From Prostheceraeus crozeri (lineage: Eukaryota > Platyhelminthes > Polycladida > Euryleptidae): a DNA stretch of 64,000 bases. Location: NCBI GenBank assembly GCA_907163375.1, contig CAJQUW010009000.1, forward strand, positions 62,001 to 126,000, read 5' to 3'. A program made the position numbers and the translations under genes. The stretch's first letter is position 1. Each line of letters begins with the position of its first letter. Of the stretch, positions 47,660-57,279 are shown piece by piece. The notes under the pieces are model-generated. The model was not told the origin of the DNA and ran no database searches. It saw only the letters and a list, made by a program, of their open reading frames with translations.

Positions 47660-48380
47660 GTCCGGCAGCCAGAACGAGTTTCTGCAGGGAACGAGGCCGA
47701 AAGTGAGACCTTCACAGAATGCTGTACATCCTATGCCTACTACGAATCGGCACGTCTGCCGAGTTCTAGTGAGTTCCTCTTCTTGTCAGACAAGATCAAA
47801 GAAAAACACATGTAAATCCAATGGGACGCGGATTGCAGTTTTTGGCTGAAATGAAATTTTGTATATTTTCTCTGATTAAACGAAAAGTACTTAACCCAGA
47901 GTTATAATTTTTGGCATGGAATGTCTTCAGGTCATTTCCTTTCATTTTCATACATCCCTGTCTATATAGCTAAACCCATTTAGATTTGGCGAGCCTCTTA
48001 ATGTCGGCAAACACAAACATTTTGAGCTACTTTATCCACATTCAACCATATTCTCACATGCATTACGATTAGATGCATGATAAAAGCACATGCACACTAT
48101 AGGAAATGACCTGAAGACATTCCATGCCAAAAATTATAACTCTGGGTTAAGTACTTTTCGTTTAATCAGAGAAAATATACAAAATTTATTTTAGCCTAAA
48201 ACTGCAATCTGCGTCCCATTGGATTTGCATGTGTTTTTCTTTGATCCTGTCTGACAAGAAGAGGAACTCACTAGAACTCGGCAGACGTGCCGATTTGTAG
48301 TAGGCATAGGGTGCACATCATTCTGTGAAAGTCTCACTTTCGGCCTCGTTCCCTGCAGAAACTCGTTCTGGCTGCCGGAC
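47660..48380. mobile_element. Foldback MITE with 0.28-kb inverted arms
   Basis: A 721-bp element made of two arms of about 280 bp (47660-47940 and 48100-48380) that are inverse copies with few mismatches, around a 160-bp centre. Ends GTCCGGCAGCCAGAACGAGT and its inverse; TA on both sides. No coding capacity. TA suggests mobilisation by a Tc1/mariner-type transposase. Confidence 0.85.
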
Positions 48381-49061
48381 TAAATGTCAAGTCTGGTGTA
48401 TGCTTTCACCACCGGTACCAATGAAATGACAATCAGAAATATTATCAAGTGAAATTGTGGGGGCCACTAGCAAGTAAAACTGGTTCTAGATTCGCAGTAA
48501 TATTACAAAAAAGCTGAAGTTTGATCAAATCCTGAGCTGAATCTGATTTTAATGAATCAGCCGAGTAGTTAGAAACGATTGCTCATTGTGTCTGAAGCTA
48601 TATTTAGCGCTTTACTCAACAGCAATGAGTATGCCTTGCATCAGCTAATTCGTATAATCTTATCAGTTAACCTTACATTATTCGACGAATAGATATGACG
48701 AAAGAAAAATTTCCGAACGTCTATCAACAATATTCTATAAATATTTATCGGAGGAACTTCGAGAGAGTGTTTTCAACTATTGTTATCATGATAGTTGTGC
48801 TTCCAAAAATGTGTGGGATGTGTAGTAGGTGCGTGCGTGGAATGTTGGAATCTCGATGTACCGGAAATCTGAGTCATTGTCAGCTCTATTTTTTATTTCA
48901 TGATGGAATTATGCTTCCGCCTGGGATGTACAGAAACTCAATTCTGAAGACTTTTGGTACTTCCAATCTGGTGTTCCCAAAAAAGTATGCAAATGCGTAC
49001 AACATCCAAACGTTGTCTCCATGATTGCGAACTGATGACTTTTCAATTTGAAAATTGAGTA
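48381..49061. other. Spacer, no gene supported
   Basis: A 109-codon plus-strand frame at 48695-49024 has several Cys (MCGMCSRCVRGM) but no recognisable domain and no neighbours that support it. Confidence 0.4.
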
Positions 49062-49800
49062 CCGTATTTTTTCGAATGCAACCCGCGGGTTATACGATTT
49101 TTTTCAGTGATTCAGGTGCGGGTTCTATTTGAGGGCGGGTCATATGTAAAAATATGCTAACTCACATTACGTTGAACCACAATTTCGCTTTTTTAGTGTG
49201 TGGGAGTGATTCGCAAGAGTTTTCAGACATGTGGCATCACAAGCGATGATCTCAGTCAAATTCAGTGTTTGAAACCAGGCCAACTAGCCGAAGACGCAAT
49301 GAAAGTCCTTCTCTGTCGAGGCGAAGAAGATGAGAAACAGGAATCGAAAATCGAAGGAGAAGAGGACTATGACAGCGAAGATGAAGTGCAAGAACAGCAG
49401 TTGAATGAGGACGAACTATCCGCTGTCGTTGGTTGATTTGACAGCCTATTGTTAATGACATTGGTTTTGTTTACCGTATACTTTTTATCTTTATCAATTT
49501 CTTTGATAAAGCCCTTTTTTCCATCTGATCATTTCACAATGTAATTTTTCAAGAAGAATACGTATTCCTTTAACAAGCAATATTATTTTTAGACCATGAT
49601 GACCCGGTAGACAGGTTATATACCGGTACTACATAACCTAATTTATAAAACCAAGTCAATGCGAGCAGTATAAAGTGGCTATACTTACATAGTCACATTG
49701 TTATGATAGTGCTTGCAAAACAATATAGTGAAGACCTCCTTAATTGATGATTTTAGGTGCGAGTTCTATTTGAGGCCGGGTTGTATTCGAGAAAATGCGG
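49062..49800 (+). mobile_element. Internally deleted pogo/Tigger-like element
   Basis: A 739-bp element whose ends (CCGTATTTTTTCGAATGCAA, right end the near inverse TTGTATTCGAGAAAATGCGG) abut TA on both sides (49060-49061, 49801-49802). A subterminal motif GGTGCG(G/A)GTTCTATTTGAGG occurs near both ends in the same orientation. Inside is the tail of a transposase (49200-49436). Confidence 0.7.
49200..49436 (+). pseudogene. pogo-like transposase C-terminal remnant
   Basis: The frame begins VIRKSFQTCGIT, resembling the SIxKSFxxCGI motif near the end of Tigger/pogo and CENPB-related transposases, and continues into an acidic tail (EEDYDSEDEVQEQQ). The DDE catalytic core is absent. Confidence 0.5.
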
Positions 49801-50026
49801 TAAGCATTTCTAAAAATTCAAATGTTCAATAAATACCGGTTGACTATTAGTTGAAACACATGCAAGCACAGGATTGAAATAAAATACATAACTTAGAAAA
49901 GTGTGAAAAATGGTGGTACTAGATTCTTTGACTGTTGTACTCTAGATTTTGTTGCACATTACCTACTAGAGAAAGATCTCTGGTTTATTCCAGTAGATTA
50001 TTATAGACAAACACGACAGCAGTCGT

Positions 50027-50700
50027 GTGGCAGCAAAGCGTGGCAGTTACCTATTGAAGTGTAGCAGAGACGAAAAATATACGCGTGCAGTCATCGACAG
50101 AGATGCGGGTAGAGAGGTTGAAGATGTTGACCAAGATGAGGCGATGGTACCCCGAAGCTCAGTGTTTGCGAAGATCAAGCAAAAGTTGTATCAAAAATGG
50201 AGCAACCGCCTTAGAAGAGACGGTGAGATACAGCATAAATGGCCACAACAGAGAGAATCTCCGACCTAAGAAAGCGTGGAAAAGAAGGGATCAGTGTCAT
50301 CTGGCTCAGCTCAGTGGAGAATCAAGATGGCTAAGAAAGTTCGGCCAAAGATTCGCAAAGTGACCGACAACTATTGTAGGTGGTGCAAAGAAACCTCGGA
50401 ATCCATCGATCACCTGATGGAAGCCTGGAAGAATTCGGAAGTTCGTAGCCTACGCAAAAAATGGAGCATTACGGAACGGAAAGACATCCAAATTAACCCT
50501 CTTCATTTCAAAAACTTCGTGTGATGGCTCCTAAAAGCGCATATCAAAATCGAAAGTGTACTCATATGTCTTGGAGAAGGATGGGGATTTTCCTGCATGT
50601 TAGAGACTGGAGAAAAACCGTGTGAAGCACACATCAACAAGATGGGAGGAGCCAAGTCACATGTATCCGACTTAAAGCGACATTTGATTCCTCGGAAGCA
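50027..50700 (+). pseudogene. LINE C-terminal and 3'-end fragment
   Basis: Overlapping frames carry a Cys-His cluster CRWCKETSESIDHL near 50375-50420, followed by a basic helix, like the zinc-knuckle region at the very end of several LINE polyproteins. The 3' end (50518-50700) recurs at 40550-40690. Frames change near 50270. Confidence 0.5.
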
Positions 50701-51211
50701 GTGGCTTGACTAACTTGCTCCTAAACATTATGAAAACATCATGACAACCGATGTTATTTTGTTGCAGATTATCAGGCAGACTGTCCTGGTCACAAAATGA
50801 TATTCACAGAATTTATATTATGTGCAACACACTTTGATTCTTCTGAAGATCTAGCAACATTAACGTGGATCGTTGTCTGACCGAGCAGTTGAAATTGCCA
50901 TCAGCAAACAGCTGTATGTCTGTTGTAGTCACACTAACCTACGCAATGCGAAAAGTCGGATTTCTATGGATAAGTGTTCGGTTGAAATAAATACAGAAAA
51001 ATGGTGCTCTTGTTAAATACATATTGGACCGATTCAAGCTGATCACAATTAGCGCTGATACAACAAGCTGAAATGGCGAGCAGGAAACTAAAACAAACAA
51101 GAATGACCAAAACACATCACACACAGGTGATACGGAAGCCGTCTTGTCGGAATACAATTGATATAAGAAGTCAATTGAAGTTGAAATAAGAATTGCCTAT
51201 CTCACATCTCT

Positions 51212-51332
51212 AGAGGTCTGTTGGTTAGAGCACAGGTCTAGTTAATTAACCTTGGTCGTAGGTTCGAATCCTACCAGACGCACATCTTTTGCATGGCAAT
51301 TTGATCTATCGCTTATTTAATTTCATTGTTGT
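51212..51332 (+). mobile_element. tRNA-derived SINE, copy 1
   Basis: A degenerate tRNA-Thr-like head (GTTGGTTAGAGCACAGGTCT and the B box GGTTCGAATCC) with a 4-bp TTAA insertion in the anticodon arm, followed by a tail shared with copy 2 (CACATCTTTTGCATGGCAAT then AATTTCATT). The broken D and anticodon arms exclude a functional tRNA. Confidence 0.6.
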
Positions 51333-51507
51333 TAATTGCATTCACGACATGGCTAAAGATGCTTTGGTGGACAATCGATCCCCGCTACTTGCCTTAATGT
51401 CGGCGGTCAGAATTGTGACGAGTTATTTATTCATCGATTATTATTGCCTTGACAACTGATGTGTGGTGGTGAGGGTTTGATCCTGCCAATTGACAGAGTC
51501 GCGTAGG

Positions 51508-51634
51508 TGCCTCGTAGCTCAGTTGGTTAGAGCACAGGTCTAGTTAACCTTGGTCGTAGGTTCGAATCCTACCAGCCGCACATCTTCTGCGTGCCAATTT
51601 GATCAATCGCTTATTTAATTTCATTTTTGTTAAT
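51508..51634 (+). mobile_element. tRNA-Thr-derived SINE, copy 2
   Basis: The head has both polymerase III boxes (TAGCTCAGTTGG and GGTTCGAATCC), a T arm GTAGG/CCTAC, and an anticodon loop CTAGTTA with AGT (Thr). The acceptor stem pairs poorly and the anticodon stem has an extra base, and a tail is shared with copy 1, so I call it a SINE or tRNA pseudogene. Confidence 0.6.
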
Positions 51635-52191
51635 CCACCTTCGGCTGTTTAATTCACGAAGTCAATAAACAAAGCGTGTTGCACATAATATAAATTCTGT
51701 GAATATCATTTTGTGACCAGGACAGTCTGCCTGTTTATCTGCAACAATAACATCGTTTTCATAATCTTCAGGAGCAAGTTGGTCAGGCCATTGCCTCCGA
51801 GGAATGTCGCATTTCTGCCTGCTGTTGGAAAATTCTCCCCTAAAAGTGCAATCATAATCATGATACTGACAAATCTCATTTTGAGCTATTAATTGAATGT
51901 TCGATCATTACACTGTTGAGTGCATCAAACTCAGAAGTACATGGTTCTATCTACATAAACAATTGGCATTTTGCGATATTTGACCCTCCATAACTTGCAA
52001 AACGACTGGAATTGCAACTTAAGAATTGTCGCTTTACTGATGTTGGGTGACAATCTACTACATATTAGAATTGATAAGAAGCTCGTGTTTAGGATTTTGC
52101 GGACGAATTTAGGAAGAAATTGTCAGCAGCTCCCACACTAAAATGGCATGTCGTTGTGTTACTTTAGTTGGCCTGTACTTGCACTAGGTGA

Positions 52192-52480
52192 CATGCTACG
52201 CTCAATTACGGGTAATTCACGCATAAACTACGCGTAATTACACATAACCCTAAACATCTGTGGCTATGCGTGACATTGCTGCAACATCTGTCGGCAGTCC
52301 TGTTATACAGACTTTGCGTCTCATGTGTGTGCATGCATCAGAGGCTAATAAACAATGTGATAGGACCTCAATTTCATGATCAGGGAAGACAAAACATGCT
52401 TAGCGGTTCATTTATGGTTCAAGCGGCAACTCAGACAGCCGTAGACGACGTTCAAACTATAAACGCTTGCTCGCGCGAGT
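52192..52480. mobile_element. CACTA-ended MITE, right-truncated
   Basis: Relative of 8895-9368, beginning CACTAGGTGACATGCTACGC. Similarity runs to about 52470; the right terminal repeat is missing. Confidence 0.75.
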
Positions 52481-52485
52481 AATGG

Positions 52486-52880
52486 GCAAAAGACCGTTCC
52501 AGGACACCATAAAATTCAAAAAAATAGTATCTTTAAAAACGACATAAATTCATGAATTTAGACCCTTTTTCAGGTTTTTAAGACCTAAATAAATGAATTT
52601 AGTCCATTCAAAAAGTACCATTTTTTCAAAAAATGGCATTTTTAAAAACGACATAAATTCATGAATTTTGGTCATTTTTCAGGTTATGAAGACCTAAATT
52701 CATAAATTTGGGCGTTTTTAAAAATACCCAATTTTCAAATTTTTCAAAATCTCAAATTTGAGAATTACAATTTTCTTGCTTAAATCATGACCGTTCCAGG
52801 ACACCGAAAATCAGAAAAGTTAAGGATCTCAAATTTGTGATTATGATCATTTTCTTGCTCAAATCATGACCGCTCCTGGC
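52486..52880. repeat. AT-rich repeats at the edge of the virus-like element
   Basis: A unit of about 116 bp with TTTAAAAACGACATAAATTC and AAGACCTAAAT recurs from 52532 and 52648. GACCGTTCCAGGACACC occurs at 52490 and 52787 and a variant at 52868. These lie directly left of the virus-like genes and could be part of its terminal repeat, which I cannot test because the right end is outside the window. Confidence 0.55.
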
Positions 52881-53195
52881 GTTCTTACAATTTGCACTCA
52901 GATAAACACTCAATTGTAGAGAACATCTGCTTCTCGCATTTATGAATAAAAAGCATTTCAGTGTAAAGAGCTGTGTCCTCCAACTCAAACATTTGAAAGG
53001 AAACAATGTATGAAAGAACAAACAGCTGCTACTACTCTGTGAAACAATGAGATTTTAATTGTACGTTAGGCAAGTTGTTTTACTTCTTGTTAGTGCGTCA
53101 GCACACCCGTATGACGTTAAGATATCTGCCAGCTGTACTGTTTTCATTTATCTCTCTCGTCTGTCATTGTATCGTGTGCTGCGCTGTGATCAGTC

Positions 53196-53869
53196 ATGTC
53201 AACACAAGAAGTTATCGAAGAGCAGTCAAACATTATTGCTACGTTTCCGGAGTTATTTACAGAAATTTCAAAACGATATATTTCCAATGATAAGAAGGAA
53301 GAATATAACACTTTCATCATTGAACAAATGGAGAAATTTCCTATTATTTTTGACCCTACATTTTTTGATAAGGAAAGAAAACGGAGAAGAAAAGCAAAAC
53401 GCTTACTCGTGAAAGAAAAGAAAGAAAGAGAAAGGGACGGAAAGATTGACAACCTTCATCATCAATTAACGACGTCTTTATCTACCCGATATGAATTTGT
53501 GGATTCCTTAGAAGACTTTGTTGAGCCTTCAGGAGATACTGATAAAGCCATTGCAAATTTAAATACTCTTTATGTGATGGAGAAGAAAAATAACGTTATT
53601 AACATAATGATGAAAATCTACCTGGGAAACACGCGAATTATTTACTGGATCTGTGTGAAAAGGATAAGGCATACTTTCAACATTTATTGCAAACTAATAA
53701 CATTTCTTATTCAAGGACTGAAATTGCATTTGCAATTAAATTAGGTAAGATGGCATCTATTTTTCCAAAGATTTGTAGACTAAATGTACCCTTACGTTTT
53801 TTGAAATCGAATTTATCATTGTTAGAAAATTGTCTTCGGAAATATGAAAGCTTTTGGAAAGAAGCTTAA
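53196..53869 (+). pseudogene. Unknown left-end gene of the virus-like element
   Basis: Two plus-strand frames overlap at 53687-53744 and look like one protein of about 225 residues broken by a phase change near 53630. The first starts MSTQEVIEEQSNI and has a strongly basic segment (KERKRRRKAKRLLVKEKKER) at residues 59-80, a possible nuclear localisation or nucleic-acid-binding region. The second ends in KYESFWKEA. I do not recognise the family. It is the first gene of the element and is followed by the 123-bp repeats. Confidence 0.5.
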
Positions 53870-53884
53870 AAGAACTTAAAAGTA

Positions 53885-54200
53885 GTAGTAGCTGATTTTA
53901 TTTTATTTTACTGGAGAACAAAAATTCGTTGTCCACGCTGTGGACATGTTGTTAATGCAATTTGTAATATTATAGTTAATAACCGATTGTTTTAAGGAAG
54001 TTGAATAGTAGTAGCTGATTTTATTTTATTTTACTGGAGAACAAAAATTCGTTGTCCACGCTGTGGACATGTTGTTAATGCAATTTGTAATATTATAGTT
54101 AATAACCGATTGTTTTAAGGAAGTTGAATAGTAGTAGCTGATTTTATTTTATTTTACTGGAGAACGAAAATTCGTTGTCCACGGTGTGGACATCAATATT
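53885..54200. repeat. 123-bp tandem repeat, about 2.5 units
   Basis: Units start at the GTAGTAGCTGATTTTATTTT motif, spaced exactly 123 bp (53892, 54015, 54138 for the same base). Each holds a perfect hairpin TGTCCAC-GCT-GTGGACA (GGT loop in the third). One frame reads RTKIRCPRCGH in every unit, like half a zinc ribbon. The third unit ends early. Confidence 0.9.
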
Positions 54201-54311
54201 TGTAGACTTGTGGGGTTGCATTTTTGTAAATATACATATTGAAATATCCATGTGTTGTTTTTAATTTCTCATTTACGGGAATATAATAGAAACATTTTGT
54301 CTTCTATAAAA

Positions 54312-54488
54312 ATGAGCAACATAAATGAGTTTTTTAAATTATACGGCAAACAAACTACGAATTTCGATTTAAATGAGATTGCTAATCAATTGGGAATAAA
54401 GAATTTTCACATATTGATGAGGGATGAATTACTACTGATAAAAGATGTACGAAACACTAACTCTACTAATAAAAATGTAGCAATGTAA
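54312..54488 (+). pseudogene. Truncated duplicate of the protease N-terminus
   Basis: From the ATG at 54312 the frame runs MSNINEFFKLYGKQTTNFDL and on for 58 codons, very like the first 47 residues of the protease at 54627. Similarity then stops and the frame ends. No catalytic residue is included. The ATG upstream at 54252 is less likely as a start because the similarity begins at MSN. Confidence 0.6.
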
Positions 54489-54773
54489 CGTTTTAATTTA
54501 CATTAAATTAAATCATTTCAAAATCGAATAAGTAGTAAGGAAAGTCATCATTAGAGAACAGTTTTAAATCAATACCCCCTCCCTTCTGTCTTCTAGGGGT
54601 CCCTTAAGAAATTTTTTTATTATAAAATGAGCAACATAAAGGAGTTTTTTAAATTATATGGAACGCAAACCACGACAAATGTCGACCTAAAGAAAATCGC
54701 AAATGAATTAGGAATAAAGAATTTTCATGTTCTAATGAGAGACGAATTACAATTCCTAAAAAATAAGCCAACA

Positions 54774-54802
54774 GGAACCTTCAGTTCCCGGAACAAAGTT
54801 CC
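54774..54802. repeat. Double hairpin inside protease
   Basis: GGAAC-CTTCA-GTTCC, one base, then GGAAC-AAA-GTTCC. Two 5-bp stems in a row, read in frame by the protease gene. Confidence 0.75.
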
Positions 54803-54908
54803 ATCAATAACTATAAATTTCATAACAAATCTTCATACGACAGATGAAAAAGGAATACATTGGTCTGCAGGCATCTTTAATAAAAATCGAGATAATTATT
54901 ATTTCGAC

Positions 54909-54932
54909 CGCCCGGAGGCTGAGAACTATTAG
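54909..54932. mobile_element. Double-hairpin insertion with 6-bp target repeat
   Basis: 24 bp (stems GCC/GGC and GAACT/AGTTC) between perfect direct repeats TTCGAC at 54903-54908 and 54933-54938. The reverse strand aligns with the GAACC-GAA-GGTTC ... GGGC-TTC-GCCC type seen at 62120-62306, so it belongs to the same family in the other orientation. It carries the TAG that ends the protease frame. Confidence 0.75.
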
Positions 54933-55109
54933 TTCGACTCTTATGGATTGCCTCCAACAAACGAAGTTAAAAAATTACTTGGCAATGGAATTTATAATAC
55001 ATTTCAAATTCAAAAACCGGGAACTACTTATTGTGGTCAATTATGTCTTTATGTTTTATTTAAATTACAAAAAGGAGTACAATTTCTTGATATTATGTTA
55101 GAATTGAAC

Positions 55110-55168
55110 GAACCGTAGGTTCTATGGCTACGCCTAACAAGGGAATTTCATTCCCGAAACGTTAGTTC
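55110..55168. repeat. Double hairpins between protease and integrase
   Basis: GAACC-GTA-GGTTC then GGC-TAC-GCC at 55110-55134, holding the protease stop codon, followed by GGGAAT-TTC-ATTCCC at about 55140-55154. They lie between convergent genes. Confidence 0.7.
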
Positions 55169-55189
55169 CAATAATAATGATAATGATAA

Positions 55190-56551
55190 TTAAAAATCAG
55201 TGCGTTGTAATTCATTTTGATAAAAACGGCCTCTGATATCCTCATTATCTAAATCTTTAATTTCATAAGTAATCGGATCAGTTTGATTTATTTTACAAAC
55301 TTCAAATATCTCTTTCGTCCAGTATCCGACGAAGCCTTTTTCAAATTTATTCTTATATTTAAATATTCTAACTCTATCTCCAATTTTAAATTTCGGCTTA
55401 AGTTTCTACAAATTCGGATTACTCTCATTCGAATAATTATTCTCGAATATTTTTTTTCTTATCAAATCAGGGTCGTCAGAAGCATTCTTTGGAGTTTCTT
55501 CAATACCAGAATGAACTTTATTATTGTACTCTTCTACAATTCCTGGTAATATCTTCAACCATTTCTGATTTCTTTGCTCAGTAAATTTCTTGAATAATTT
55601 ATTTTTTAACGTCCGATTGAATCTTTCTATCACTACGGCCTTCCCTGCATTTTCAGTTGAATAAACAGTTTCAAATAGTGGCTGAACGTTTCGGTTATAA
55701 AATTCCGACCCTTTATCAACAAACAATTTTTTTGGCTTTCTCTTACTTTCTTTAAAGATTTCTTCAAACGCATATTTAACTGATAGACCACTTTTATTTT
55801 TTAAAGGCTTTACCCAAGCGTATCGTGTATATAAATCTATAACGGTCAATGCGTATTTGTAGTCCCTTTCATTCGGCATATGAATAAGAACAGCACTCCA
55901 AATATCATCTTTATTAAATACTTTTACTTTCAATAAATATTTCGGCTTTCTGTATTCCCTATGAATTTCGGACCCATAGCGTCCTAGGTCATTCGACATT
56001 TCAGACGCGTAGGTTCGAGCGTTGCTCTCAGACAGCTTAGCTGTCGTTTCATTTAAACCCTGACCGAATAATATTTTAGCTTGTAAAGCTTTCTTAACAA
56101 ACATTCTTTCAATTTTTTCTCTAAATGTAGGATTCTGAATACTATCTAATTCTTGAATCATTTTCTTATCAGCTGCATGTCGAGAACTTAGATCATGATT
56201 TCGATAAGCTAAATCATGTCTATAAGCGGCGGCATCTACTCTATTTATTAGTTCTTCACCTGGTTTCGGATTATTATTCTCATCTAGTCTGATATCTAAT
56301 CGAGTTCCTGGACCGGTATATGAATGACCAGGAAGATGTTTTTCTTTCGAATATTTACTCCAAATAAATCCAGGAAAGTTTTCTAATGTTTTTTGTATGT
56401 CACCACCGTAGGTAGTAGCCAAACTTTGTTTGTCGTCGTTACCTTCATAAATTTTACAATTTGAGTTTTTATGTACTTTTAAGAGATAATTCAATAAATC
56501 TAAATTAGAAATTTTTAATTCAATTAAATTTTCGGAATTTTTAGAATTCAT
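55190..56551 (-). pseudogene. Integrase fused to a PLA2-like domain
   Basis: The 381-residue frame 55406-56551 joins two domains. Residues about 75-160 are PLA2-like as in parvovirus VP1: a GPG calcium loop at 80-82 and the HD pair at 112-113, used to breach membranes on entry. From about residue 185 it is a DDE integrase: W218 opens the core, the place expected for the first catalytic Asp holds Val221, the second Asp is 279 (FVDKGSEF) and the Glu is 309 (IERFNRTL). After the TAG at 55406-55408 the same frame continues to 55190 with an SH3-like integrase C-terminus (KIGDRVRIFKYKN). A double hairpin at 56017-56045 lies at the junction of the two domains. Integrase inserts the viral DNA; this copy should be inactive. 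Confidence 0.75.
56017..56045. repeat. Double hairpin at the PLA2/integrase junction
   Basis: GAGC-GTT-GCTC, TCA, GACAGC-TTA-GCTGTC. It is read in frame and encodes about ten residues between the two domains. Confidence 0.75.
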
Positions 56552-56598
56552 TTTAAAAGATAAAAAAATTTAAAAGATAAAATAAATGTTTACCTTAT

Positions 56599-56611
56599 GG
56601 ACCAAAGGTCC
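56599..56611. repeat. Single hairpin before gene end
   Basis: GGACC-AAA-GGTCC just 3' of the next minus-strand gene (56620-57102). The same stem occurs at 59428-59440 and in degenerate form near 57260. Confidence 0.7.
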
Positions 56612-56619
56612 TGAGGTTA

Positions 56620-57102
56620 TTACCGAATCATACTAGGACTTAGATATATTCCAGAACCATCTTTAGTTTCTTTAATTTCAATTAAATCATCAACATTGTG
56701 GAGAATAATTTTAAGAACTCGTTTTCCTTCATCAACTAAATTTAATTTACTAATAAAATTATCTACTATTCCGTCACCCCTAGCAACTTTCTCTAACTCT
56801 CTATTATGACGTTTTTGTTCTTCTAATGCTGCCTTCTCTGATTTATTTTTATTTACTGCTTGGACAATACCAGCTGTCCCGCCTGCAACACTTCCTGCAG
56901 CTGCTATGCCACCTATTATTAGTGGAATTAATGGGAGAATTCCACCATTCTTTTCTTCTTGTAATTGAATATTCTCTATCATTGGTTTACTTATGTAATA
57001 CTTTTTTTTGTTAATCGTAATAGTTTTAGGGGTATTTTTGTCAACAATATTACGTAATTTTAATTCAACAGTTTTATTATTATTACTTTTCGCTTGCGAC
57101 AT
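56620..57102 (-). CDS. Small virion protein with hydrophobic Gly-rich helix
   Basis: Intact frame of 160 residues. After a Lys-rich N-terminus, residues 53-82 form a Gly/Ala/Ile-rich hydrophobic segment (GGILPLIPLIIGGIAAAG onwards), then a charged coiled-coil stretch (AALEEQKRHNRELEKV). Small proteins with such a segment occur among the virion genes of adintoviruses and are thought to act on membranes or the packaged core; the role is inference. It sits between integrase and capsid genes on the same strand. Confidence 0.65.
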   Translation of the reverse strand: MSQAKSNNNKTVELKLRNIVDKNTPKTITINKKKYYISKPMIENIQLQEEKNGGILPLIPLIIGGIAAAGSVAGGTAGIVQAVNKNKSEKAALEEQKRHNRELEKVARGDGIVDNFISKLNLVDEGKRVLKIILHNVDDLIEIKETKDGSGIYLSPSMIR

Positions 57103-57109
57103 TTTTAAT

Positions 57110-57279
57110 AAAAAAATTTTAAGTTACGAAAAATTTTAATCTATTCTAGTTATTAAAAATTTCAAGTTACCAAAAAATTTTAAGTTACCAAAAAATGTTA
57201 ATCTATTCTAGTTATGAAAAAAATTAATTAATCGACAAAGTGTTGGGCTTTAACCGATCGGCCAAAGGTCCTTAGGTTA
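57110..57279. repeat. AT-rich intergenic repeats
   Basis: A TTAAGTTAC-CAAAAAATTTT type unit and the stretch AATCTATTCTAGTTAT each recur two or three times. The gap ends in a degenerate hairpin (about 57253-57275) related to the GGACC type. Confidence 0.65.

Larger units (their letters stand above)
50690..51809. repeat. Inverted repeat enclosing two SINEs
   Basis: About 145 bp at 50690-50832 (containing CACAAAATGATATTCACAGA) recurs in inverse at 51664-51809. The arms enclose about 830 bp with two tRNA-derived repeats. Confidence 0.75.
54627..55118 (+). pseudogene. Adenain-like cysteine protease, internal stop
   Basis: Protease of the adenovirus/Polinton C5 type, which matures virion proteins. 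N-terminal MSNIKEFFKLYGTQTT; catalytic His region HWSAGIF near residues 78-84; after the stop an Asp-containing FDSYGLPP; then the Cys region YCGQLCLYVLF. The frame is open except for one TAG at 54930-54932, which lies inside a double-hairpin insertion flanked by 6-bp direct repeats. A second double hairpin at 54774-54802 is read through in frame, and a third (55110-55134) supplies the normal stop. The key catalytic blocks are otherwise present. Confidence 0.75.

Noticed and set aside
48695-49024. Cys-rich small protein gene
   Set aside because: No recognisable domain and no support from context.
51508-51582. Functional tRNA-Thr gene
   Set aside because: The acceptor stem pairs poorly, the anticodon stem has an extra base, and a SINE-like tail is shared with the neighbouring copy.
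53059-53452. Overlapping frames at the left end of the virus-like element
   Set aside because: They are in other phases of the 53196 frame, which has the better start and protein-like composition.
54930-55408. TAG reassigned to an amino acid in the virus-like genes
   Set aside because: One TAG lies in a hairpin insertion, and other breaks are TAA or frameshifts, so decay is the simpler explanation.
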